Part shown: in pieces, positions 17,901 to 24,651 of the stretch
Layout: the number at the start of each line of letters is the position of its first letter
How positions within the stretch are numbered: position 1 is the first letter of the stretch
Assembly: GCA_035649635.1 (NCBI GenBank)
Contig: DASRJE010000154.1
Span: 1 to 64,000, forward strand
Length of the DNA stretch: 64,000 nucleotides
Direction of reading: 5' to 3'
Source of the DNA: Gp6-AA40 sp035649635
Lineage (GTDB): Bacteria > Acidobacteriota > Vicinamibacteria > Vicinamibacterales > UBA2999
Made by a program: the position numbers and the translations under genes
Notes under the pieces: model-generated
What the model saw: only the letters and a program-made list of their open reading frames with translations
What the model was told of the DNA's origin: nothing
The model's database searches: none

Positions 17901-17994
17901 CAACCAGACATTCGCGCCGGGCGGTGCGTGGCTGATCCCGCAGTCGGTACTGACGCCGAGATTCGTGAAGTTGAGCGCGCAGATCGACTTCTGA
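14920..17994 (+). CDS. TonB-dependent receptor, Oar-like (second copy)
   Basis: A 1024-residue protein from GTG 14920, with a strong AAGGAGG ribosome site. The signal (WVVGAACFLLLPTLVFAQ) is followed by the same regulatory domain as its neighbour (ATITGVVKDASGAVLPGVTI) and VEETITVTGETPIVDVQSVR as the TonB-box/plug entry. The barrel ends FVKLSAQIDF. The recurrent cysteine loop is present but altered: the acidic run is replaced by GTAGDFEPQCDL, followed by NGEC. It is divergent from the first copy in the ligand-facing barrel, so it probably has a different ligand. A tail fragment of another copy follows directly. Confidence 0.92.
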   Translation: MHRVAGWVVGAACFLLLPTLVFAQATITGVVKDASGAVLPGVTIETSSPVLIEKTRTAVTDGTGQYRIEGLRPGTYDVVFTLPGFQTVKREGIELSGTFVATVNADLKVGAVEETITVTGETPIVDVQSVRRQTTLTNELLTTVPNARSWAAIAVLFQGITIQAGTSADVQITPQMTVFGGAGGRTNEGRMQVDGLGTGAALNGGGVSTYVADISNAQEVVTTNSGGLGEAEVGGPAMNIVPRSGGNTVKGQIYVSGVPPAWVNSNYDDDLRNRGLAAPGKLLKQWDETVGVGGPIVKDRLWYYGTYRDEGQHRSIPGVFPNLNAGDPTKWEYLPDTTKEARGAESFQLASVRLTAQVSGRNKINYHFDMQWPCNGASFTGNADACRTQSQEGAFVGSLGLGGLTATASPETAQYLQTFVQNHQVTWQSPVTNKLLLEAGVGSYHAAWGPFEMPGNPTRSLARVTELSARNSAVANFQYRSANWGEHYDNPNRWRASAAYVTGAHSMKFGYDGSYLVEDIENHGNDLNLAYTFLNGRPSSLTESLRVFRQMDRVRTTALYAQDQWTFGRMTLQGAVRYDNAWSYSPPQTIGPALINGQTFLSTPLTFDRTEGVNYKDISPRGGAAFDVFGNGRTAVKINVGKYMDPASNLNGNYSISNPIARIATTATRTWTDAGIPGVPGTAGDFEPQCDLTNNAANGECAATTATTFGTDTRTTAAIEEDLLRGWGVRPRDWQFGVSVQQQLLPRVSVEVGYLKRWLQNFTATDNLAVAPSDFTQFSMPAPSDPRLPGGGGYPVNDLYNVVQAKFGQTSNNVFRTTEQIQSFNGMLLSVSARIRDGLTLQGGVNTGKQVTDYCAVRAGLPEFTLGIAGAILSPTNPYCRVDPGFVTKMSFVGAYTIPKVDVLVAGTFRSDQGAPLRATWNAPVALVSAALGRPAAVAGTTVPIDLIEPGEVWGDRVNEIDLRVGKILRFGRWRINAGVDIFNLINSNAVLTYNQTFAPGGAWLIPQSVLTPRFVKLSAQIDF

Positions 17995-18053
17995 TACGAG
18001 GTTTCGGACCACGCAATGGCGCGCGCTGTTTTCGAACGGCGCGCGCTATCTAC

Positions 18054-18254
18054 GTACGCACTCGATCTCCGCGTCGGCAAGATCCTGAGATTCGGCGGGA
18101 CCAGGACGAACTTGGCGATAGACATTTACAACCTGTTCAACAGCAACACGGGGACGGCGTACAACCAGACCTGACCAACGGCGCGACGTGGCTGGCGCCG
18201 ACGCAGGTGCTGAACGCGCGCTTTGCGCGATTTAATGTGACGTTCGACTTCTGA
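18054..18254 (+). pseudogene. Frameshifted C-terminal remnant of a TonB-dependent receptor
   Basis: The bases just after the second receptor encode LDLRVGKILRFGGTRTNLAI and DIYNLFNSNTGTAYNQT, then TGA. After a frame shift they continue as NGATWLAPTQVLNARFARFN and end VTFDF. These are the last two strands and terminal Phe of an Oar-like barrel. No start or signal is present. It is most likely the scar of a deletion or recombination that removed a third tandem receptor. Confidence 0.8.
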
Positions 18255-18326
18255 GGCACGAAGGACACGACGATCTAGGGCCACGAGGATCACGAAGATC
18301 TAAAGCGCCACGAATACAGGATCGCA

Positions 18327-18354
18327 GCCGGCATGACGCGAAGGTCATGCCGGC
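18327..18354. terminator. Perfect 11-bp stem hairpin in a convergent gap
   Basis: GCCGGCATGAC at 18327-18337 and GTCATGCCGGC at 18344-18354 are exact reverse complements with a six-base loop (GCGAAG). It lies between the rightward receptor remnant and the leftward tectonin gene, where a bidirectional terminator is expected. No T-run flanks it. Confidence 0.55.
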
Positions 18355-18379
18355 CCACTCGACGGTCTACACCGTTGCG

Positions 18380-19099
18380 TTACTGTCCGCCGGTTGTGCC
18401 GACCACCCACACTTCGCCTTTCGCGTTGGCTCCAATGTCGGAAGCGCTGCCGGGCATTCTCTGGAACGATCCGTTCTGCCACCGGTGGATTTCGCCCGCC
18501 TGATTCACCACCCAGGCTGTCCCGTCTGCCCCGGAGCTGACACGCACGCCCATGCCTCCCATCGGAGACCAGTTGCCCGACGCGAAACGGTAAAGCTGAC
18601 TATCGGTGCCGACGATCCACGCCTGGCCCTCTGCCCCCACGTCACGCGCGCTTCCCGGCATACGCTCGAACTTGTCCCCGGCCCAGCGATAGATTTCGTC
18701 GGTTGCGTTGACGACCCACGCCGAGCCGGAGCGGTCGACGCTTATCGCAACGCCGGTCCCGGGCATGCGCTCCCAATCGCCCTTGGTCCATCGATAGACG
18801 TTGGTGTCGGTGCCGACGATCCACGCGGTGCCATCGCCGCCGACCCCGATGTCGGTCGCCGCGCCGGGCAGACGATCGAACTTACCCTTCACAAAACGAT
18901 AGATTTCATTTCTCGAGTTCACGACCCACGGTGCGCCGTCAGGCCCGACACCAAGACGAACGCCGTAGCCCTCAACCCGCACCCACTGTTCACCCTCCCA
19001 TCTATACAGGTCGCCGTCGCGCTGCTGACGTTGCCCAAGCACGACCGGTTGCAGCATCCCGAGCACCAGGAACACTACGACGCATACTCGTGCGCCCAT
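18380..19099 (-). CDS. Exported tectonin-type beta-propeller protein
   Basis: A 239-residue protein; the start at 19099 gives the signal MGARVCVVVFLVLGMLQPVV and has AAGGGAGA upstream. The mature part is five or six tandem repeats of about 37 residues with the pattern (Y/F)RW...W..MPG.A.DIG...DG.AWVV, for example DGTAWIVGTDTNVYRWTKGD and GSAWVVNATDEIYRWAGDKF. This is the tectonin/TECPR propeller pattern, seen in lectin-like proteins that bind glycans or lipopolysaccharide. The target is unknown. It is convergent with the receptor remnant and divergent from greB. Confidence 0.8.
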   Translation of the reverse strand: MGARVCVVVFLVLGMLQPVVLGQRQQRDGDLYRWEGEQWVRVEGYGVRLGVGPDGAPWVVNSRNEIYRFVKGKFDRLPGAATDIGVGGDGTAWIVGTDTNVYRWTKGDWERMPGTGVAISVDRSGSAWVVNATDEIYRWAGDKFERMPGSARDVGAEGQAWIVGTDSQLYRFASGNWSPMGGMGVRVSSGADGTAWVVNQAGEIHRWQNGSFQRMPGSASDIGANAKGEVWVVGTTGGQ

Positions 19100-19401
19100 G
19101 TCCGTTCTCCCTTGGTGCACTGTGATCGGACCTGGTCCGGAGGTCCGCCCATGCATCACGCGAGGACGGGTTTGTGCAACCTCAGATCCAAGTACCCACG
19201 ACAGCTGTGGTGCCCCCTCACCGAGCATGCGACCCGTTCGTTTCATCGCAAGCATCTTCGCAGGTCGCCTCACGCATGAGCCAAAACGTCCGGCGCGACG
19301 CCCAGCGCGACAAATAGCCACCGCAGCGCCGGCGTCTGGTAAGAATCACAATGTCGATGTGATTGAATCAGTGGGGACGCGAGAGCGAGGAGGACGAGCG
19401 C
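19100..19401. other. 302-base divergent intergenic region (tectonin gene / greB)
   Basis: It must hold the promoters of both flanking genes, but I cannot pick a clear -35/-10 pair on either strand. A GAGGAGG ribosome site for greB lies at its right end. Confidence 0.5.
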
Positions 19402-19977
19402 GTGGCTGACAAGGCTGCAAAGGGCCCGGTCTCGGGAGCCAAGAACTACATCACGCCAAGCGGCTTGCAGCGGCTCAAGGATGAGCACCGGTTTCTGCTC
19501 ACCAGGGAGCGGCCGGCCGTGACCCAGGTGGTGGCGTGGGCGGCGAGCAACGGTGACCGCAGCGAAAACGCCGACTACCAGTACGGGAAGCGGCGGCTGC
19601 GCGAGATCGATCGCCGGATTCGCTTTCTCACGAAACGGATCGATGCCGCGGAAGTCGTGGACCCGGAAGCCTCGAGAAGCGGGCGGGCATTGAAGCAGGT
19701 GTTTTTCGGAGCGACCGTCCGCTACGCCAATTGCGCTGGCATCGAGCGAATGGTGAGCATCGTCGGTGCCGACGAAGTCGATTTGAATCGCAACTATATC
19801 AGTTGGTTGTCGCCGCTGGCGCGGGCGTTGATGAAATCCGGGCCCGGCGACACCGTGATCCTTCACGCGCCAGGCGGGACGGAACAACTGGAGATCCTGG
19901 AAGTGCGTTATCAGCGCATTCCCGTTGAACCCTTCAGAGAGCCGCCGGGGGCCGAGGCGGCACCCCGCTCCTTTTGA
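19402..19977 (+). CDS. greB: Transcription elongation factor GreB
   Basis: A 191-residue protein that rescues backtracked RNA polymerase by stimulating cleavage of the nascent RNA. It has the N-terminal coiled coil with the acidic tip and basic patch (WAASNGDRSENADYQYGKRR, LREIDRRIRFLTKRID) and the FKBP-like C-terminal domain (VFFGATVRY, RNYISWLSPLARALMKSGPG). ERPAVTQVVAWAAS and the 'NADYQYGKRRLREIDRR' core are diagnostic of GreB rather than GreA. GTG 19402 is chosen because GAGGAGG is nine bases upstream; a TTG at 19363 would add 13 residues. The C-terminal tail is about 15 residues longer than usual. Confidence 0.93.
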   Translation: MADKAAKGPVSGAKNYITPSGLQRLKDEHRFLLTRERPAVTQVVAWAASNGDRSENADYQYGKRRLREIDRRIRFLTKRIDAAEVVDPEASRSGRALKQVFFGATVRYANCAGIERMVSIVGADEVDLNRNYISWLSPLARALMKSGPGDTVILHAPGGTEQLEILEVRYQRIPVEPFREPPGAEAAPRSF

Positions 19978-20637
19978 GATCTCGCGCGCTGATCCTGCTT
20001 GATGGCAAGCCCCATGCAGGAGCAGGGTCCTGGCCACGTTACAGCATTCATCGCTGCTGTTCAGCGTGGATTCTTAGACGGTCAGCCGATTGGTTTGAAA
20101 GCCAACGACACAGTAGCTCCGCCAATGGATCCTCGTGGTTTGGGGAAGCACCCGAGTGGGAGTTCGGAGTGTAAGCGGCTCTCGAAGTGAATATTAATCA
20201 GCCACGAGTCTACACAGTCAACGCGCTCCACACCACCAAAGTCCCGAAAAACGGGCGCGCGACGTCATGGCATCGACGTTGCGGGATGATCTGCCAATCC
20301 CCTGGGGCTACGCCCCGCTTGAAGATTCGAAAAAACCCAAACTGACCTCGAACGACGAACGATGAGCGTCGTGTCGCAATCGTGCAGCGCGACGCATCGC
20401 TCACGGGTTTTGTACGTCTTTGTCTGCGCGACATCACATCTGTAATGTGCGGCGGATGGGGACGAGGTGTTGAAAAGTCGCGGAACGGATATGAAGCACA
20501 TTCACGACGGATGGGAAAAATGGCCAGAAATCGGGTGGCTCGAGTGGGACTATGGCCGGTCGCCACTTGTCATGAACGTCGGTCGACGTCTCGTGCGGCC
20601 GACGCGGTACATCTGTTGCCTTGCAATCACATACTGC
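19978..20637. other. 660-base region without a supported gene
   Basis: Only short frames occur here, none with a family motif or good ribosome site. A small hairpin GGGGC-TAC-GCCCC lies at 20304-20316 and a CCCG-A5-CGGG hairpin near 20243. The sequence looks like decayed or regulatory DNA between greB and the jelly-roll protein. Confidence 0.45.
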
Positions 20638-21651
20638 ATGAAACGATCCGAACGCCGCACAACGGCGCCCTTTGCACTTGCGTTGGCGCTGATCGCGGCG
20701 CTTGCGATCGCTCTCGACCGTCCGATGGCACAGGGCGTTGCCGGGATTTCGGCGCTCTATCCGGGCGACGTGGGCATTGAGAACCATCCTGCCGTCATCT
20801 TCTCGGAGCAGTTCGAAGACAGCATTGCCAATGTCGTTGCGCGATGGGGCGACGCGAAGAACCCGGGCGGGATGCTGTTCGCCACCGACGTCCCACCGGG
20901 AACTCCCGCGGGCCATGCGCTCAGCATCCCGTGGGTGGGCGGCGTGAGCGACGGCGGGCATCTCTATAAGGTGCTCAACCCGGGTATCGACGACACGCTT
21001 TACGTCCGCTACTACGTCAAATATCCGATCGACGGATACTTCTCGCATAACGGCATCTGGGTCGGGGGCTACAATCCGAAATCGTCGTGGCCAAATCCGA
21101 GGGCTGGTGAACTGCCCAACGGCGATGACCGCTTCAGCGCCGCCGGCGAGCAAAACAACCTGACCAACACGTTTGAGCATTACAACTACTGGATGGGTAT
21201 GCACCACGACGACGGCGGCCCATACTGGGGCAATTGGCTGCTGAACAACCCGTCGGTCACAGTCACGCGCGGCCAGTGGGTGTGCGTCGAGCAGATGGTG
21301 AAGCTGAACAACCCGACCACAGCCGCCAACGGCGAGCACGCCCTTTGGCTCAATGGCGTGAAGGTCTCGCATCTGGGACTTGGCTTCCCTAAAGGTTTCT
21401 GGGACGGTGGGCGCTTCACGCAGGATCCGAACGGATCCCCGTTCGAGGGCATCCGGTGGCGCAGCACGAGCGCGCTCAACATCAACTATATCTGGCTGCA
21501 GAACTACGCGCCGAACGATCCGCCGGGCTATAGCGGCACGATGCTGTTCGATCACGTCGTCGCCGCCAGGAGCTACATCGGGTGCCTCGGTCCGTCGGTG
21601 TCACAGGCTCCCACCGCGCCGACAAACCCGCGCGTTGTGCGTTCGTCCTGA
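20638..21651 (+). CDS. Exported jelly-roll-like protein, possible polysaccharide lyase or glycan-binding protein
   Basis: A 337-residue protein. ATG 20638 gives a signal-like start (FALALALIAALAIAL, then PMAQ). The mature chain has the feel of a concanavalin/jelly-roll polysaccharide lyase: VIFSEQFED, LYVRYYVKYPIDGYFSHNGI, a Trp- and Asn-rich middle (EHYNYWMGMHHDDGGPYWGN), RGQWVCVEQMVKLNNP, EHALWLNGVKV and a closing TMLFDHVVAARSYIGCLGP. I cannot assign a lyase family or catalytic residues. An in-frame upstream ATG at 20497 exists, but the signal peptide argues for 20638. Confidence 0.65.
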   Translation: MKRSERRTTAPFALALALIAALAIALDRPMAQGVAGISALYPGDVGIENHPAVIFSEQFEDSIANVVARWGDAKNPGGMLFATDVPPGTPAGHALSIPWVGGVSDGGHLYKVLNPGIDDTLYVRYYVKYPIDGYFSHNGIWVGGYNPKSSWPNPRAGELPNGDDRFSAAGEQNNLTNTFEHYNYWMGMHHDDGGPYWGNWLLNNPSVTVTRGQWVCVEQMVKLNNPTTAANGEHALWLNGVKVSHLGLGFPKGFWDGGRFTQDPNGSPFEGIRWRSTSALNINYIWLQNYAPNDPPGYSGTMLFDHVVAARSYIGCLGPSVSQAPTAPTNPRVVRSS

Positions 21652-22160
21652 CTGTTCGATTTGGAACTGACTCATTCCACGCGCAGTACCGTTGACGGAT
21701 CGACTCGCAGCCCATGAATTGCCGGCGCGATCGTGTGCACCAACATCGAGCGGTGCGAACCGAACGAACGCGCCGTTACCTATCCGACCCGCTAACCGAA
21801 TACATTAGGAGTTGCGAGTCGGGAAGCTTTTGGTTTGCGCATTCAGCCACGAAGAACGCGAAGAACGCGAAGAACACGAATCGACTAACCGCGGACACGC
21901 CAAGACACGGAGGCCTTTGGCCGCGCTATCCGTCGGCCGCCCGAGCGGGCGGTCCGAGCGTGGCGCGCTGATCGACGCCAACGAAACGATGGCCTCCGCG
22001 TTTCCGCGACTCCGCGGTTTTGCGCTTCGTGAGCTTCGCGCTTCCTGGATAGACATCGCCCGGTAAACAGATACGTTGTGCCTCCGTGCGGCGGTGTGTT
22101 GTTGCAAACCCCGGAAGAAGCGGTTCGTCTCGGAGCTTTGGGTCGCATGCGCCGTTGACG
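21652..22160. other. 509-base convergent region holding a large inverted repeat
   Basis: No gene is visible. The right half is dominated by the foldback at 21843-22052. The small open frames in it arise from the repeat units and are not credible genes. Confidence 0.6.
21843..22052. repeat. Imperfect inverted repeat of ACGAAG / CGCGGA-type units
   Basis: The left arm (about 21843-21915) reads CCACGAAGAACGCGAAGAAC, later CTAACCGCGGACACG, then CAAGACACGGAGGCC. The right arm (about 21990-22052), on the opposite strand, reads CCAGGAAGCGCGAAGCTCAC, then AAAACCGCGGAGTCGC, then GGAAACGCGGAGGCC. The arms are about 60-70 bases each and flank a 75-base GC-rich centre. Shorter traces of the same ACGAAG unit occur at 18247-18310 and 27590-27611. 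Confidence 0.7.
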
Positions 22161-24356
22161 CTAGCGCGAAACGCGTGGCGCGGAATCGGACAGCAGCGCA
22201 GTCCAGTTCACGACCACGTTGATTGGTTCGTTGTCGTCGGCCGCATCCACCAGAAACCGCTGGCCGTCGCGGGCCGGAGCATAATGATTCCGGAAGGCGA
22301 TGATGTCGGCGGGAATGCGCGCCTGAAACAGCGGGACGGGGCGGCCGGCATTGAAGATGTCATCGCTGTTCGAGACTGCGACGGCCATAAGCGTTCCCTC
22401 GGGCGCCAGGTAGTACAGCTCTCGCCCGTCGCGGCGCCACTGAGGCTCGGCACCGCCACCAACGGAAATCGTCCGCTTCGAACCCGGGCTCGGGAACGTC
22501 TGCACGTACACCTCCCAGGTTCCTGATTCATCCGATGCGTACGCGACCCATCGGCCGTCGGGTGAGATCTGCCCGTGCATTTCGTTGAACGAGGTCTGCA
22601 GGAAGGGAACGGGCCTGCGGTCGGCGACCGCCAGCGTCCACAGATCGAGCTTGGTCCGCGGATCCGAACCGGTGTAGATGATGTAGCTGCTGTCGTCGGT
22701 CCAGTTGCCGCCGATCTTCATTTCCGGTGTTCGAAGCAGCAACGATTCGTCGGTTCCGGCTCCGACGATCGAGCGATGCACGAGGTCGGACGAGCCTCCG
22801 ACGCGTCGCGAGGTGAACACGATGTCGGAGCCACGGGGGCCCCACAGCGGAAGCACGCCGTCGGCGAGGCGCGTCGGCGTGCCGCGCTCGAGATCGACGA
22901 CCCAGATCGACATGTTCGATCCGGACCCATCGGCGGCCACATAGCGTCCGTCCGGAGAGATCGTGGGATTGTGCAGTGGTGAAGGCGAGCGGATGGTGCC
23001 CACATTCTTGCCATCGCGCGTGAACCACGTGAGCTGCGCCATGGCCGTGTCCCCACCGAACGTAAGAATGCCGTTGGTCGAGGCCGAGATCGCTCCGACG
23101 CGGATCTCGACCATGCTCTCTGTGTGAGTGGATGCGATCGGTTGAGGGGCGCCTTCGATCCGTCGCCTCGCGCGCTCGAACCGGTGTGCCATGACGTTAC
23201 CGTCGCGGACGTAGAGCAGATACCCGGGTTCGGCAAACGAGACGGCGGAACACGACGAGTCGAGGAGACGAACTCGATCGCGCGAGTCGAGCGAACCGAG
23301 ATAGGTGCCGCTGCTCTGCGGAGTCGAGCCGAGGACGAAGTAGAGAAACTCTCGACCGTTGGGGAGGAAGAAGGGGGCCTGATGTGCGACCTCGTGCGCA
23401 TCCTCGAGGCTGGTGACGGCCGTCTTCTCGCCACCGGTCTCAGAAACGGCGTACAACCGAGACTGACGCTCGGAGAAAAGAATCACACCTGACGAGGACC
23501 AGCTTCCGCCAGAGGGACGGTAGCCAACATCAGCGAGTGTCTGCGGCGGCTGCCCCTCGAGGCCAACACGTTTCAATCGACCATCGGCGAAAAACCCAAC
23601 AGCCTTGCTGCTGGGAGCCCAGAAAGGTCTGAACGCGCCGTCCGTTCCAGGCAAGATTCTGACCTGGGCCGAGTCGAGCGAACGCACCCAGATCTGCGCG
23701 CGCCCGGTGTCGCGTCCTCGCGCGACGAACGCGAGGTTCCGGCCGTCAGGTGAAACGACGGCTCCCGAGGCAATGAGGTGTCCCGAAGGCGGATCCTGTA
23801 CGAAGCGAATGGTCATGTCCGGCGGTACGCTGGCGGGTGCGGCCGGATTGAATCGCAAGGCGAACGCGATCGTCGCCGCGACAGGGATCAGCAATGCGGC
23901 GAGCCACCACCGGCGGGGCCGGAACGCGATGACTCCGTCCCCGCCCGTATCCTCACTGACCGCGTGTAGCGCCGTGGCGGCGACGTCGACCTGCGGGGAC
24001 GTCGTGGCTGCCGCCGCGGCAGGAGCGACTCGCTCCACATGAACGGACGAGGTGAACCGATAGCCTCGGCGCGGTACGGTGGCGATGTAGACCGGTTGTC
24101 CCGAGTCGTCACCGAGGGCACGGCGCAGGACCGATATGCTGTGCGTCAGGCTGTCATCCGACACAAAGGTGTCGGGCCAGACCGCCTTCACCAGTTCATC
24201 TTTTTCCACCAAGCGGTCGCGGTTCTGGACCAGCACCAGGAGCGTGTCGAACGCCTTTGACGTCAGCGTGACGGCCTCGCCCTGGCGCGCGAGCGTGCGC
24301 GTCGCAACGTCCAGACGAAACGGCCCGAATGTATAGATTTCACCCGACTGCGTCAT
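22161..24356 (-). CDS. CadC-like winged-helix transcription factor with membrane segment and PD40 propeller
   Basis: A 731-residue one-component regulator. Residues 1-105 are an OmpR/PhoB-type winged helix (YTFGPFRLDVATRTLARQGE, LTSKAFDTLLVLVQNRDRLV, SISVLRRALGDD, YIATVPRRGYRF). A membrane segment follows near 150 (WWLAALLIPVAATIAFAL), then a TolB-like PD40/WD40 propeller, with repeats such as VSPDGRNLAFVARGRD, ISPDGRYVAADGSGSNMSIW and ISPDGRWVAYASDESGTWEV. The DNA-binding part would be inside and the propeller outside the membrane. GAGAGG precedes ATG 24356. It is transcribed away from the adjacent TonB receptor across a 295-base gap, so control of that receptor is a natural guess. Confidence 0.9.
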   Translation of the reverse strand: MTQSGEIYTFGPFRLDVATRTLARQGEAVTLTSKAFDTLLVLVQNRDRLVEKDELVKAVWPDTFVSDDSLTHSISVLRRALGDDSGQPVYIATVPRRGYRFTSSVHVERVAPAAAAATTSPQVDVAATALHAVSEDTGGDGVIAFRPRRWWLAALLIPVAATIAFALRFNPAAPASVPPDMTIRFVQDPPSGHLIASGAVVSPDGRNLAFVARGRDTGRAQIWVRSLDSAQVRILPGTDGAFRPFWAPSSKAVGFFADGRLKRVGLEGQPPQTLADVGYRPSGGSWSSSGVILFSERQSRLYAVSETGGEKTAVTSLEDAHEVAHQAPFFLPNGREFLYFVLGSTPQSSGTYLGSLDSRDRVRLLDSSCSAVSFAEPGYLLYVRDGNVMAHRFERARRRIEGAPQPIASTHTESMVEIRVGAISASTNGILTFGGDTAMAQLTWFTRDGKNVGTIRSPSPLHNPTISPDGRYVAADGSGSNMSIWVVDLERGTPTRLADGVLPLWGPRGSDIVFTSRRVGGSSDLVHRSIVGAGTDESLLLRTPEMKIGGNWTDDSSYIIYTGSDPRTKLDLWTLAVADRRPVPFLQTSFNEMHGQISPDGRWVAYASDESGTWEVYVQTFPSPGSKRTISVGGGAEPQWRRDGRELYYLAPEGTLMAVAVSNSDDIFNAGRPVPLFQARIPADIIAFRNHYAPARDGQRFLVDAADDNEPINVVVNWTALLSDSAPRVSR

Positions 24357-24651
24357 GGCAGCCTCTCAGACGAGGATCGCCGGCGGGAACACGCAGCAGC
24401 TCGGCCGGTCTGACCACCTTCGAGCTACAGTGGTCCGCCATGGCCTTGGCGGAGGTGGAAGACCCGCCGCTACGCGACAGTCCATCGAGGAACGCATTCT
24501 ACTGCCACGTCGGTCGCAAAGCGCAGTCTCGTCTCTCAGAACTTTCACCCGGATTCAGAGGCATTTCAGCGTTCGTTCAGGACTTCCAGCGACGTTGCGT
24601 CTAGAGTCGCGCGCGCCGGCAGCTTCCATTCACGCCGGACAGGAGAGGTCC
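24357..24651. promoter_or_regulatory. Divergent control region between regulator and TonB receptor
   Basis: This 295-base gap must contain both promoters. No clear sigma-70 pair is seen. It holds a repeat-like segment at 24410-24455 that shares CTGACCA, GCTAC and GTGGTCCGC with the element at 29541-29585, ending in an inverted copy of CCTCCGCCAAGGC. Confidence 0.45.

Noticed and set aside
18018..18047. GGCGCGCGCT repeated twice after the second receptor, as a terminator
   Set aside because: The copies are direct repeats whose GCGCGC cores are self-complementary. Pairing is possible but short, and there is no T-run, so I do not list it as a terminator.
19999..20190. Small open frame after greB
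   Set aside because: No family motif, no signal, no good ribosome site, and overlapping frames of similar quality.
20434..21555. Minus-strand open frame of 373 residues
   Set aside because: It is antisense to the exported jelly-roll protein and has shadow-type composition.
21840..22060. Possible CRISPR array from the short repeated units
   Set aside because: Units are too short, not equally spaced, have no spacers of constant length, and form an inverted rather than direct array. No cas gene is near.
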